From contig NZ_MUNT01000001.1 of the NCBI RefSeq assembly GCF_002001175.1, forward strand, positions 496,001-560,000: a stretch of DNA of 64,000 nt. The letters run 5' to 3'. Origin of the DNA: Rhodanobacter sp. C03. Lineage in GTDB: Bacteria; Pseudomonadota; Gammaproteobacteria; Xanthomonadales; Rhodanobacteraceae. Below the pieces are notes generated by a model that ran no database searches, was not told the origin of the DNA, and saw only the letters and a program-made list of their open reading frames with translations. The position numbers and the translations under genes are program-made. Positions 1-10,217 of this stretch are shown here, in pieces; positions within the stretch are counted from its first letter, which is position 1; each line of letters opens with the position of its first letter.

Positions 1-1071
1 GACCACGCCCGGCTGCAGGCCCGAGATGGCGGTGTAGCCGGAAAGCAGATCGTCATAATCCTGGTCGCTGGCTTGCGCGGGCAGATCCTGGTGCGCTTCC
101 GGTCCACGCCAGCCATGCCGGTGATCGTAGGTGATCAGGCCATTGCGCAACGCTTCCACCGCAACCTGCTGGCGGCTGCTCTGCAGCGTGGTCTTGACCA
201 CGTAGCCCTCGGTAAGCGCCTCGTTGCCCAGTCGGTCGAGCACCTGCCGGCGCACCATTTCCGCCATATACGGTGCATCCACCTCGATTGGCTGCTCGTG
301 CGGAAAGGCGTGGTTCGGTTCGACGATTGCCTGCTCGTAGACGGGCTTGGTGATGTAGCCGTGCCTGAGCATCTCGCCCAGCACCCAGTTGCGTCGGGCG
401 ATTCCGCGCTTGGGGCTGTTGATCGGATTGACCACCGAGGGCAGCTGGAAGCTTGAGGCGATCAGCGCGCACTCGGCGACGGTCAGCTGGTCCAGCGTCT
501 TGCCGTAGTAATACTCCGCCGCTGCGGCCACGCCGTAGGAGCGATGACCGAGAAACATCTTGTTGAGATACAGCTCGAGGATCTGGTCCTTGCTGAGTTC
601 ATGCTCGATGCGCAGCGCGATGAAGATCTCGGTGAGCTTGCGCGAATAGAGTTTTTCGGGACTCAGGAAGATGTTGCGCGCCACCTGCTGGGTGATCGTC
701 GAGCCGCCGGGTCCCTTGTCGCCGCCAGTCACCACGACATGCCAGCCGGCGCGCACGATGCCGCGCCAGTCCACGCCTGGGTGATGGTAGAAATCCGCAT
801 CCTCGGCAGACAGCACGGCGTGCTTGAGCAGATCCGGTACATCGGCCATGACCACCGGGATGCGCCGCGTCTCGCCGAAGCTGGCAATCAACTTGCCATC
901 GGCGCTCATGACGCGCAGCGGCACCTGCATGTGGTAGTCCTTGAGTAGTGCCACCGACGGGAGTCTTGGAGCGACCAGCCAATACGCCACACCTGCCGCG
1001 ATAACAATCAGGAGCAAACCGGAAAAGGCCAGGATCAGTGCCCAGCGCAACAGACGCTTGAGAATTCGCAT
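1..1071 (-). CDS. mrcA: Penicillin-binding protein 1A, 5' part (truncated by window edge)
   Basis: Bifunctional class A PBP that polymerises and cross-links peptidoglycan in the periplasm. The visible 357 residues hold a short cytoplasmic N-terminus, one membrane anchor (about 11-32) and the glycosyltransferase-51 domain: EDADFYHHPG with catalytic Glu90, GGSTITQQ at 122-129, RKLTE with Glu147, and ILELYLN at 164-170. The frame stays open to base 1, so the transpeptidase half lies outside the window. Start is the ATG at 1071, directly before the hydrophobic anchor. It is divergent from pilM, the usual ponA/mrcA-pilMNOPQ arrangement of gammaproteobacteria. Identity is firm; the symbol could equally be ponA. 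Confidence 0.93.
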   Translation of the reverse strand, partial: MRILKRLLRWALILAFSGLLLIVIAAGVAYWLVAPRLPSVALLKDYHMQVPLRVMSADGKLIASFGETRRIPVVMADVPDLLKHAVLSAEDADFYHHPGVDWRGIVRAGWHVVVTGGDKGPGGSTITQQVARNIFLSPEKLYSRKLTEIFIALRIEHELSKDQILELYLNKMFLGHRSYGVAAAAEYYYGKTLDQLTVAECALIASSFQLPSVVNPINSPKRGIARRNWVLGEMLRHGYITKPVYEQAIVEPNHAFPHEQPIEVDAPYMAEMVRRQVLDRLGNEALTEGYVVKTTLQSSRQQVAVEALRNGLITYDHRHGWRGPEAHQDLPAQASDQDYDDLLSGYTAISGLQPGVV

Positions 1072-1232
1072 GGTGTGGGGATAGCGAGACCTGAGTCAAA
1101 ACATGGCAGAGTATAGATGTAGCAGTATGGCCGACAGGTGGGGCTCGCCAAAGCAAGGGTTGCGCCAGCGGGGACGATTCCACAAATGTGGTGGACATCA
1201 CGCCAATTACTTGAGAAAGTTTCTGTAGACCG

Positions 1233-1261
1233 TTGCCATTGCGTTAATTTTTCGATTTAAT
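1233..1261 (+). promoter_or_regulatory. Putative sigma70 promoter for pilMNOPQ
   Basis: TTGCCA at 1233-1238 and TTTAAT at 1256-1261, separated by exactly 17 bases, each one mismatch from consensus. It lies about 60 bases upstream of the pilM GTG in a locally AT-rich stretch. No transcript evidence is available here. Confidence 0.55.
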
Positions 1262-1307
1262 GCCACTGCGCATCCCGCCAGGATTCTGGTTCGGGCGTCA
1301 GCGGTAA

Positions 1308-2377
<1,070 letters not shown>

Positions 2378-2378
<1 letters not shown>

Positions 2379-3136
2379 TGGCACACGTCAACCTACTTCC
2401 GTGGCGCGCGGCGCGGCGCAAACTGCGTGAACGCGAGTTCTACATGCAGCTGCTCGCCGCCTTCGTGGTGGCACTGGGTGTGATGCTGCTGTGGGTGTTC
2501 TGGATGGATCAGCGCATCGACAACCAGAACGAACGCAATGGCTACCTGCAGACCGAAATCAAGCAGCTCGACGTGCGCATCGCCAAGATCAAGGATCTGG
2601 AAACGGTGCGCGCGAGCTTGCTGGCACGCAAGCAGATCATCGAACAACTGCAGGCGGATCGCTCGCAGATGGTGCACCTGTTCGACGAACTGGTGAAGAC
2701 GATCCCCTCCAGTGCGCGCCTGACCGGCGTCAAGCAGAACGGCCAGTCGATGTCGCTTGACGGTGTGGCACAGTCCAATTCCAGCGTCGCCGAGTACATG
2801 CGCAACATCGAGGTTTCGCCCTGGATGGGTCATGCCGACCTGCGCAAGACCGAAAACATCCATGACTCCTCGCGCATGCCTTATGCATTCGGTCTGGACG
2901 TGGCTCTGAGCCGGCCAAAGGCAGACGATGCAGCAGGTGGAGACGGCTCGGCTCCCGCCGCTGCCGGCAGCATATCCACTCCCCCTGCACCGGCGGCAAC
3001 CGGCACATCCGTCAACGTCACCACGGCGGCTCCCGTCGCTGCTGCATCGGCACATTCGGCCAGTGCGCCCACCGCAGCGGCTACATCCGGGACGCCACCG
3101 GTGAGTGCAGCTGCCACGGGAGGGACCAAGCCATGA
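2378..3136 (+). CDS. pilN: Type IV pilus assembly protein PilN
   Basis: Inner-membrane alignment-complex protein linking cytoplasmic PilM to periplasmic PilO. The 252-residue product begins with MAHVNLLPWRAARRK, the conserved PilM-binding tail, followed by one transmembrane helix (about 25-45) and a periplasmic coiled-coil/ferredoxin-like region. The last 60 residues are a low-complexity Ala/Pro/Thr/Ser tail, longer than in most PilN proteins. A longer upstream frame is open, but the ATG overlapping the pilM stop and the conserved NLLPW motif fix the start. It overlaps pilO by 4 bases (ATGA). Confidence 0.96.
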
Positions 3137-3801
3137 AGTTCCTCGACGAAATTCGCAGTCTGGACCGCAACAACGTCGGTGGCTGGCCGCAATCGGTCAA
3201 GATTTTCTTCACCGTGCTGGTGTTTGCGGTGGTGCTGCTGGTGGGTTGGTATTTCTTCGTCAGCAGCCAGCAGGACACGCTGACCTCACTGGCCAGCAAG
3301 GAAGAGGGCCTCAAGCAGGAGTTCTCGACCAAACAGGCCAAGGCGGTCAACCTCGAGGCCCTGCAACAGCAGCTTGACGAGATGCAGGACATGCTGCGCC
3401 AGTTGCTGCGGCAGTTGCCCAGCAAGACCGAGATGCCCGAGCTGCTGATCGACATCTCGCAGACCGCGCTGTCGGCGGGTCTGCAGAGCGATTTGTTCCA
3501 GCCCGGTCCGGAAGTGCCCAAGGACTTCTATGCGGAAAAGCCGATCACCTTGCGCATGACGGGCACGTATCACCAGTTCGGCACCTTCATCAGCGGCGTA
3601 GCCTCATTGCCGCGGGTCGTGATCCTGACCCTGCACGACGTCTCGCTGACGCCGAAGACACCGACCAAGGGCGAAGCGGTTTCGGACGGGCAGCTGGTCC
3701 TGCAGGGCACCGTGAAGACTTACCGCTATCTGGATGATGAAGAGAGCGCCGCTGCGAACAAGGAAAACAAGAAGAACGCCAAGGCGGGGGGGCAGAAATG
3801 A
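3133..3801 (+). CDS. pilO: Type IV pilus assembly protein PilO
   Basis: Bitopic inner-membrane protein that pairs with PilN and contacts PilP, forming the periplasmic part of the pilus alignment complex. 222 residues: cytoplasmic tail, one transmembrane segment (about 23-43), a coiled coil (about 45-95) and a periplasmic domain with the typical LPSKTEMPELLIDISQ stretch. The C-terminus is Lys/Asn/Glu-rich. It overlaps pilN and pilP by 4 bases each, consistent with translational coupling. Confidence 0.96.
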   Translation: MKFLDEIRSLDRNNVGGWPQSVKIFFTVLVFAVVLLVGWYFFVSSQQDTLTSLASKEEGLKQEFSTKQAKAVNLEALQQQLDEMQDMLRQLLRQLPSKTEMPELLIDISQTALSAGLQSDLFQPGPEVPKDFYAEKPITLRMTGTYHQFGTFISGVASLPRVVILTLHDVSLTPKTPTKGEAVSDGQLVLQGTVKTYRYLDDEESAAANKENKKNAKAGGQK

Positions 3802-4340
3802 ACAAGTTTGCTGCCATCAAGCCGGCCCATGCCGCGCGCCTGCTGCTGATGCTGGGCACCGCCCTGGTGCTGAGTGGCTGTACCCGCGGCATGTCGGATC
3901 TGCGCGATTGGGTCGCACAGGAAAAAGCCAGGAAGGGAGCGCCGATTCCGCCGCTGCCCGTGATCAAGACGTTCGAGACATTCAAGTACGACGATCAGGG
4001 TCAGCGTGATCCGTTCAGTCCGAGCACGGCCGAGCTGCAGACCAACAACGCGGCCAACGGTCCACGGCCGGATGCGAACCGCGCCAAGCAGCCGCTGGAG
4101 ATGTTCTCGCTGGATACATTGAAGATGGTCGGCACGCTGGGCTCCGGTTCCGGCATGGAAGTGCTGGTCAAGGATCCCCAGGGCGTGATTCATCGTGTTC
4201 ACGCCGGCGAATACATAGGTTCGAACTACGGGCACATCACGGCCATCAGCGATGATCATATCGATCTGGTCGAGCTGGTATCCAACGGTAATGGTGGCTG
4301 GATGGAACGTCCGGCCAGCATCGCGCTCGACGCGAAATAA
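3798..4340 (+). CDS. pilP: Type IV pilus lipoprotein PilP
   Basis: Inner-membrane lipoprotein that couples the PilN/PilO complex to the secretin PilQ. 180 residues with a lipoprotein signal peptide ending in LVLSGC (Cys28), a linker, and a C-terminal beta domain (about 95-165) including LKMVGTLGSG and the GxYIGSNYGHI stretch usual for PilP. It lies between pilO (4-base overlap) and pilQ (20-base gap). Confidence 0.95.
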   Translation: MNKFAAIKPAHAARLLLMLGTALVLSGCTRGMSDLRDWVAQEKARKGAPIPPLPVIKTFETFKYDDQGQRDPFSPSTAELQTNNAANGPRPDANRAKQPLEMFSLDTLKMVGTLGSGSGMEVLVKDPQGVIHRVHAGEYIGSNYGHITAISDDHIDLVELVSNGNGGWMERPASIALDAK

Positions 4341-4360
4341 GGAATACAGGGGCTGATGCA

Positions 4361-6586
4361 ATGACCAACCAAATCCAATCCGTCCGGGGCCGTGTCATGC
4401 GCCATGCAAGCCGTTACATGCTGATGGGCCTGGTGCTCGCCGCTGCTACCTGGGCCAGTGCCGCGATGGCAGCCAGTGCGACGCTGAAGAACGTCAGCTA
4501 CGACGCGCTGCCAGGCGGAGCAGTCCAGCTGCATATGGACTTCGGTAACGGCCCGGTGCCGCAGCCAAAGATCTTCAGCACCGGCAATCCGCCACGCATC
4601 GCGATCGATTTTGCCGATACCGACAATGCAGCCGCACGCCATCTGGACATCGGCAAGGGCTCGACCTCCGGCGTATCCGCGGTCGCGGCCGGCGGGCGCA
4701 CCCGGGTGGTGGTCGAGCTGATGCGCGAGTCGAGTTACCGCTCACAGGTCGAAGGCAACAGTCTGGTGCTGACCATCAACAACGGCACGGCGGACCAGGC
4801 CGTGACCACCGCGGCCACCATCGATCCGAGCAAGGCCTTGCCGTCGGCCGCGAATGGTCCGGCGATCTCCAATATCGATTTCCGGCGTGGTCCGAATGGC
4901 GAAGGCCGCGTGCTGATCAGCTTCAGCGGCAGCGGTGCGAACGCCGAGATGACCCGCACGGGCGACAAGCTGCTGGTCACGATCGATCACGCGAACCTGC
5001 CGGCCAACCTGGCGCAGCGCCTGGATACGCTTGACTTTGCCACGCCTGTGCAGTCGATCGTCACCCGTGCCGGCATGGGTGGTGGTGTGCGCATGGAAAT
5101 CGCGGTCAAGGGCAATGTTGATACTTCGGCCTACCAGACCGCTGATCAGTACGTGGTCGAAGTGGCGCCCAAGAAAGTCGATGCCAAGGACGCCAGGCTG
5201 GCCAAGGCCGGACAGGAGGCGAATTACAACGGCTCGCGCGTCACCTTCAACTTCCAGGACATCCCGGTGCGCTCGGCGCTGCAGCTGATCGCCGATGTCT
5301 CCAAGCTCAATCTGGTCGCCTCGGACAGCGTCGGCGGCAGTGTCACCCTGCGCCTCGTCAATGTACCGTGGGATCAGGCGCTGGATGTGATCCTTCGCGC
5401 CAAGAGCCTCGACAAACGTCGCAATGGCAACGTGATCTGGATCGCGCCGCAGGCCGAGCTAGCCAAGTACGAACAGGATATTGCCGACGCCAAACAAAAG
5501 GCGGAGGACTCGGCTGACCTGGTCTCCGTATATATCCCGATCAGCTACGGCAGCGCGTCGGATATCGCCAAGCTGCTGACCACGGGCAGCCTGCAGGCTA
5601 CGGGTGGTGGCGGTGGTAGCACCAGCGCAAATACCCAAAAGGGTTTCCTGTCACAGCGGGGCAGTGCCTCCTTTGACAAGCGCACCAACATGCTGCTGCT
5701 CAACGATACGCCGGACAAGATCAAGCAGCTGCGCGACCTGATCGCCGTGCTGGACAAGCCGGTGCAGCAAGTGCTGATCGAGTCGCGCATCGTGATCGCC
5801 ACCGACGACTTTACCCGTGACCTGGGTGCGAAGTTCGGCGTCAGCGGCCGCAAGAACAACACCCAGTTCCAGAATTCGGCCACCGCTACTCCAGCTCTGC
5901 AGGCGGGTACCGGTGGTGGCAATGTGGTCTCGATTGGAGGTTCGGACAACGGCAACGGGACGGCCAGTGGGCTCAACGTCAACCTGCCTGTTTCTGCAGC
6001 TAATGCGGCTGGAAGTTTTGGCTTGGCCATCCTGGGTGCCAATTACGCCCTGGATCTGGAACTTGACGCGGCGCAGACCGAAGGTCGCAGCGAAGTGATT
6101 TCCAGTCCGCGCGTGATCACCGCGAATCAGCAGGAAGCCGTGATCCGCCAAGGCCAGGAAATCGGCTACGTCACGTTCCAGAACAGCAGCGGTGGCGCAG
6201 CCGGCAGTGGCACCGCCACGGTGGCCTTCAAGGATGCCGTGCTGGAGTTGAAGGTGACCCCGACGATCACTGCCGACAACCGCGTCTACCTGTTGATCAA
6301 CGTGACCAAGGATGCACTGGCTGGCTATATCACGGTGCCGGGCAGTGGCCAGGTGCCGACCATCGACACCCGTTCGGTCAATACCTCGGCGCTGGTGGAC
6401 AATGGACAGACGGTGGTACTTGGCGGCATCTATGAGGTCAACAAGACGAATACGGTCACCAAGGTGCCAGGTCTGGGCGATATCCCCGGCATCGGCGTCC
6501 TGTTTCGCAACTCCAGCCGCTCTGATACCAAGGCTGAGCTGCTGATCTTCGTGACGCCGCGCATCCTCAGCGACACGTTGCAGTAA
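4361..6586 (+). CDS. pilQ: Type IV pilus secretin PilQ
   Basis: Outer-membrane secretin that forms the gated channel for pilus extrusion. 741 residues: signal peptide ending near AMAAS, two AMIN-type peptidoglycan-binding regions (about 40-280), the secretin/TonB short N-terminal domain (about 295-350), a NolW-like region interrupted by a Gly/Ser/Thr linker (GGGGGSTSANT), and the C-terminal secretin barrel with VPGLGDIPGIGVLF close to the end. Length is normal for PilQ. It is the last gene of the operon; a hairpin terminator follows 20 bases after the stop. Confidence 0.97.
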   Translation: MTNQIQSVRGRVMRHASRYMLMGLVLAAATWASAAMAASATLKNVSYDALPGGAVQLHMDFGNGPVPQPKIFSTGNPPRIAIDFADTDNAAARHLDIGKGSTSGVSAVAAGGRTRVVVELMRESSYRSQVEGNSLVLTINNGTADQAVTTAATIDPSKALPSAANGPAISNIDFRRGPNGEGRVLISFSGSGANAEMTRTGDKLLVTIDHANLPANLAQRLDTLDFATPVQSIVTRAGMGGGVRMEIAVKGNVDTSAYQTADQYVVEVAPKKVDAKDARLAKAGQEANYNGSRVTFNFQDIPVRSALQLIADVSKLNLVASDSVGGSVTLRLVNVPWDQALDVILRAKSLDKRRNGNVIWIAPQAELAKYEQDIADAKQKAEDSADLVSVYIPISYGSASDIAKLLTTGSLQATGGGGGSTSANTQKGFLSQRGSASFDKRTNMLLLNDTPDKIKQLRDLIAVLDKPVQQVLIESRIVIATDDFTRDLGAKFGVSGRKNNTQFQNSATATPALQAGTGGGNVVSIGGSDNGNGTASGLNVNLPVSAANAAGSFGLAILGANYALDLELDAAQTEGRSEVISSPRVITANQQEAVIRQGQEIGYVTFQNSSGGAAGSGTATVAFKDAVLELKVTPTITADNRVYLLINVTKDALAGYITVPGSGQVPTIDTRSVNTSALVDNGQTVVLGGIYEVNKTNTVTKVPGLGDIPGIGVLFRNSSRSDTKAELLIFVTPRILSDTLQ

Positions 6587-6605
6587 GTTCATCAGGTACT
6601 GCAGC

Positions 6606-6635
6606 ACAAAGAGGCGGCTTCGGCCGCCTCTTTGT
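6606..6635 (+). terminator. Rho-independent terminator of pilMNOPQ
   Basis: Perfect 13-bp stem (ACAAAGAGGCGGC, 6606-6618, paired with 6623-6635) closed by a TTCG tetraloop, 20 bases after the pilQ stop. The right arm ends in CTCTTTGT followed by TTG, a modest U-tract. Confidence 0.85.
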
Positions 6636-6771
6636 TTGAGTCGTCCCGACGACGCGGCAGGGCTGGTTAAACTTCCTGCGCCGGTTATGGTCTGTAGCAC
6701 GCGGTCGGATTCTGCTTCCCGTTGCGGCAGACTGGATCCAGGCTGCGCTGCATCGACCACGGAAACTGATC

Positions 6772-7767
6772 ATGGATATGCCCGAAACCCCATCCCAGAG
6801 CCATCTGCAACTGGTCTTTGCGCGATTGCGCGAGGAGCTGCAAGGCTGCGTCATTGGCCAGCCGCATCTGATCGATTGCCTCCTGATTGCCCTGTTGGCT
6901 GATGGCCACTTGCTGGTCGAGGGTGCGCCCGGTCTGGCCAAGACCACGGCGGTGAAGGCGCTGGCGGCGCGGATCAAGGCGGATTTCCATCGGGTGCAGT
7001 TCACGCCCGACCTGTTGCCGGCCGATCTCACCGGCACCGATGTGTTCCGTCCGCAATCGGGCAGCTTCGAGTTCGAGCGTGGCCCGCTGTTCCACAACAT
7101 CGTGTTGGCCGACGAGATCAACCGCGCGCCGGCAAAAGTGCAGTCGGCGTTGCTGGAGGCGATGGCCGAGCAGCAGATCACCGTGGGGCGCAGCACCTGG
7201 CAGCTGCCCGATTTGTTCATGGTGATGGCGACGCAGAATCCGATCGAGCAGGAAGGCACGTTCACGCTGCCGGAGGCTCAGCTCGATCGTTTCCTGATGC
7301 ATGTGACGATCGGATATCCGGATGCGATCGCCGAACTGGCGATACTCAAACTGGCACGCGAGCAGGCCAGCCACCGGGCGCACCCGGTGGCCGCGCCGGC
7401 GGCCCTGCTGAGTCAGGCCGAGGTGTTTGCCGCGCGTGATGCGGCGATGGCGATCCACATGGCGCCGGCACTGGAGGAATACCTGACCCAACTGGTTCTG
7501 GCCACACGCGATGCCGGCCGCTACGGGCCCGAATTGAAGCGCTGGATCGCCTGGGGCGGTAGTCCGCGCGCGACCATCGCACTGGACCGCTGTGCGCGGG
7601 CAAAGGCGTGGCTGAGCGAACGCGACTACGTGTTGCCCGAGGACGTGCATGCGATCGCGCATGAGGTGCTGCGTCATCGCGTGCTGCTCAGTTACGAGGC
7701 TGAAGCCGAGGGTGTGCGGCCGGATCAGGTGATCGACCGCCTGCTGGATCTCGTGCCGCTGCCGTGA
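6772..7767 (+). CDS. MoxR-family AAA+ ATPase
   Basis: AAA+ chaperone-like ATPase of the MoxR group, which usually works with VWA-domain partners to insert cofactors or remodel membrane-associated complexes. 331 residues: Walker A GAPGLAKT near residues 49-56, Walker B NIVLADEINRAP, sensor 1 ATQNPIEQEGTF and the C-terminal AAA lid. It leads a six-gene operon with DUF58, DUF4381, two VWA proteins and BatD (the Bat or aerotolerance type). The GTG start of the next gene overlaps its stop by 4 bases. The physiological client is unknown. Confidence 0.92.
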   Translation: MDMPETPSQSHLQLVFARLREELQGCVIGQPHLIDCLLIALLADGHLLVEGAPGLAKTTAVKALAARIKADFHRVQFTPDLLPADLTGTDVFRPQSGSFEFERGPLFHNIVLADEINRAPAKVQSALLEAMAEQQITVGRSTWQLPDLFMVMATQNPIEQEGTFTLPEAQLDRFLMHVTIGYPDAIAELAILKLAREQASHRAHPVAAPAALLSQAEVFAARDAAMAIHMAPALEEYLTQLVLATRDAGRYGPELKRWIAWGGSPRATIALDRCARAKAWLSERDYVLPEDVHAIAHEVLRHRVLLSYEAEAEGVRPDQVIDRLLDLVPLP

Positions 7768-8705
7768 GCGCCGTCGTGCAAGCCCGGATGGATGGTGATG
7801 GCCGCAGCCAGGTATCGCTGGCCGAACTGATCGCGTTGCGCGCGCGGGTCGGTCGTGTGCGCATGGCGCCGTTGCTCAGTCGCGCGGTGCGCAGCGGTCA
7901 GCAGTCCAGCCGTCTATACGGCCGCGGCATGGACTACGCCGAGTCGCGTGTATATCAGGCCGGCGACGATGTGCGCCGGCTCGACTGGCGGCTTACCGCG
8001 CGCAGCGGCAAGCTGCACACCAAATTGTTCCAGGAAGATCGCGAAGGCTGCCTGTTGATCCTGCTGGATACCCACGCCAGCATGCGCTTCGGCACGCAGG
8101 TGCGCTTCAAGTCGGTGCAGGCGGCGCGTGCCGCGGCGTGTGCCGCCTGGTATGCGGTGCGAGCCGGTGAACGGGTCGGGGTGATGGCGTTCGGTCATGC
8201 CGAGCAGTTGCTGCGCCCGCAGGGCGGTCCGCGCGGTGCGTTGGCGGTGTGCGGCGCACTGGCCGAATGGGATGCGCTGCCGACGCCGGACCCGGACAAG
8301 GCCGAATCGTTGACCGATGCTCTGACCCGTGCTGGCCGCGTGCTGCACGGCGCCAGCCGTGTGCTGCTGATCAGTGACGGCTTCAGCGGCGATGCGTCGG
8401 TACGGCAGCGCCTGCTCGATCTCACCCGCCACGCGGCCGTCAGCGTGCTGGTGGTCGCCGATGCGTTGGAACTCGCGCTGGCGCCGCCGGGGCGTTATCC
8501 GCTGGAGCATGCGGGCGAACGCAGCGAAGTGTTGTTGCAGTCCGAACGCCAGCGTCGCGAATTTCAACGTGCGCTCGGTGCCGGTCCGGCCCGGCTCGCC
8601 GAATTGGCGCAATCCCTGAACTTGCGCTGGAGCCGTATCGATACCGTGGCCGATCCGCTGACGTCGATCACGGGCCTGTTCGGCGTCGCGAGGACCGCAC
8701 GATGA
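7764..8705 (+). CDS. DUF58 domain protein (Bat operon)
   Basis: Cytoplasmic DUF58 protein with a VWA-like fold that regularly accompanies MoxR ATPases. 313 residues; the family hallmark GRGMDYAESRVYQAGDDVRRLDW lies near residues 52-75, followed by a VWA-like core (LILLDTHASM, LLISDGFS). The start is GTG at 7764, overlapping the MoxR stop by 4 bases. The product probably bridges MoxR and the membrane VWA proteins; this role is inferred from the operon. Confidence 0.88.
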   Translation: MSAVVQARMDGDGRSQVSLAELIALRARVGRVRMAPLLSRAVRSGQQSSRLYGRGMDYAESRVYQAGDDVRRLDWRLTARSGKLHTKLFQEDREGCLLILLDTHASMRFGTQVRFKSVQAARAAACAAWYAVRAGERVGVMAFGHAEQLLRPQGGPRGALAVCGALAEWDALPTPDPDKAESLTDALTRAGRVLHGASRVLLISDGFSGDASVRQRLLDLTRHAAVSVLVVADALELALAPPGRYPLEHAGERSEVLLQSERQRREFQRALGAGPARLAELAQSLNLRWSRIDTVADPLTSITGLFGVARTAR

Positions 8706-9238
8706 GCGCGTTGCCGACCCAGCCCGGCGCGACGACAGCGCCAGCGGGCCCCACGCTGCGCGATATCCATCTGCCGCCCGAGCCCTCGTGGTGGCCGCCG
8801 GCACCGGGCTGGTGGATGCTGGGCGCGCTGGTGCTGACGGCGCTGCTGCTGGGTGTCTGGCTGTGGCGACGGCATCGAGGCGTGACCCGGCAACATGAGC
8901 AGGTCCTGCTCGAACTCGATACGCTAGCGCGTCGGCATCAGCACGACGCTGATCAGGCAGCGCTGGCGAATGGTTTGCATCAGCTGCTGCGGCGTGTGGC
9001 GCGCCGGCACGATGCGATGGCCACGCAGCAGCGCGGCGAAGCATGGCGGCAGACGTTGACAAGGGTGTCGATCGATACGACCACACTGGATCGATTGCTC
9101 GCGCTGGAACACGTGATCTATCGCCCGCAGTCGAAGTTCGATCATGTTGCGGCGGTGGCAGCCGTGCGGCAGTGGTTGGATCTGGCATTGAAGCCGTCGA
9201 ACTGGAAACCGGTCGTGACGGAGCAAGCACATGCCTGA
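8702..9238 (+). CDS. DUF4381 domain membrane protein
   Basis: Small membrane protein (178 residues) with the N-terminal stretch LRDIHLPPEPSWWPPAPGWW and one transmembrane helix (about 40-60), followed by a cytoplasmic alpha-helical domain: the DUF4381 layout found between DUF58 and VWA genes in Bat operons. It overlaps DUF58 by 4 bases and the next gene by 8. Biochemical function is not known. Confidence 0.85.
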   Translation: MSALPTQPGATTAPAGPTLRDIHLPPEPSWWPPAPGWWMLGALVLTALLLGVWLWRRHRGVTRQHEQVLLELDTLARRHQHDADQAALANGLHQLLRRVARRHDAMATQQRGEAWRQTLTRVSIDTTTLDRLLALEHVIYRPQSKFDHVAAVAAVRQWLDLALKPSNWKPVVTEQAHA

Positions 9239-10217
9239 GTTCGCATGGCCCTGGCTGATCGTGTTGCTGCCGCTGCCCTGGCTGCTGCGCCACTGGCTGC
9301 GGCCAGCCGCGCCGGGGCAGGCGCTGCATCTGCCACAGCCGGGACTGCAGCTGATCACGGTGAGTGGCAACGTCGCGCATGGCATCGCGCCCTGGCTGCT
9401 GGCGCTGGCCTGGTTGTGCCTGCTGGCCGCCGCGGCGCGCCCGCAATGGGTCGGGCCACCGCAAGCTCAGCAGCGCAGCGGCCGCGCCGTGATGCTGGCG
9501 GTGGATCTGTCCGGCAGCATGCACACGCCGGACATGGAGCTGGCTGGCCAGCCGGTCAGCCGCTTCGGTGCGGTCGAGGCGATTGCCGGCGACTTCATCA
9601 ATCGCCGCAGCGGTGACGAGATGGGCCTGATCCTGTTCGGCAGCCAGGCATTTCTGGTGACGCCGCTGACCTACGATCTGTCGGCGGTACGCGCGCAATT
9701 GCAGGGTGCGGCGGTGGGACTGGCCGGAACGGAGACGGCGATCGGCGATGCGATCGCGGTGGCCGTGAAGCGGCTGTCGGCGCTGCCCGAACAGGCGCGC
9801 GTGCTGGTGCTGCTCACCGACGGCGTCAACAATGCCGGCAGCATATCGCCGCGCGAGGCGGCGCAAGCGGCCAAGGCGGCTGGTGTGCGCATCTACACCA
9901 TCGGCATCGGTGCCACGCAGATGCGCGTACCGGGATTCTTCGGCAGCCAGCTGATCAATCCTTCGGCGGATCTGGATGCGGACATGCTCACCACGATCGC
10001 GACGGAAACCGGCGGTCAGTTTTTCCGCGCCACCGACAGCCATCAATTGGCCGATGCCTATCGCGCGATCGATGCGCTGGAACCGATGCCGCAGCATGGA
10101 CCGACCCTGCGGCCGCGGCATGAACTGTTCCGCTGGCCGTTGCTGGCCGCGGTCGTGCTGTTGCTGCTGGTGATCGTGCCGCGCCGGTTTGGCCGCGCGC
10201 CGGAGCAGCCGGCATGA
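9231..10217 (+). CDS. batA: VWA domain membrane protein BatA
   Basis: Membrane-anchored von Willebrand A protein of the aerotolerance (Bat) type. 328 residues: two N-terminal hydrophobic helices, a VWA domain with an intact MIDAS motif DLSGS (Asp92, Ser94, Ser96), GTET and LLTDGVN, and a C-terminal transmembrane helix (about 303-320). It probably binds a divalent metal and a partner protein in the periplasm. It overlaps the genes on both sides (8 and 4 bases). The MIDAS here is complete, unlike that of the next gene. Confidence 0.9.
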   Translation: MPEFAWPWLIVLLPLPWLLRHWLRPAAPGQALHLPQPGLQLITVSGNVAHGIAPWLLALAWLCLLAAAARPQWVGPPQAQQRSGRAVMLAVDLSGSMHTPDMELAGQPVSRFGAVEAIAGDFINRRSGDEMGLILFGSQAFLVTPLTYDLSAVRAQLQGAAVGLAGTETAIGDAIAVAVKRLSALPEQARVLVLLTDGVNNAGSISPREAAQAAKAAGVRIYTIGIGATQMRVPGFFGSQLINPSADLDADMLTTIATETGGQFFRATDSHQLADAYRAIDALEPMPQHGPTLRPRHELFRWPLLAAVVLLLLVIVPRRFGRAPEQPA

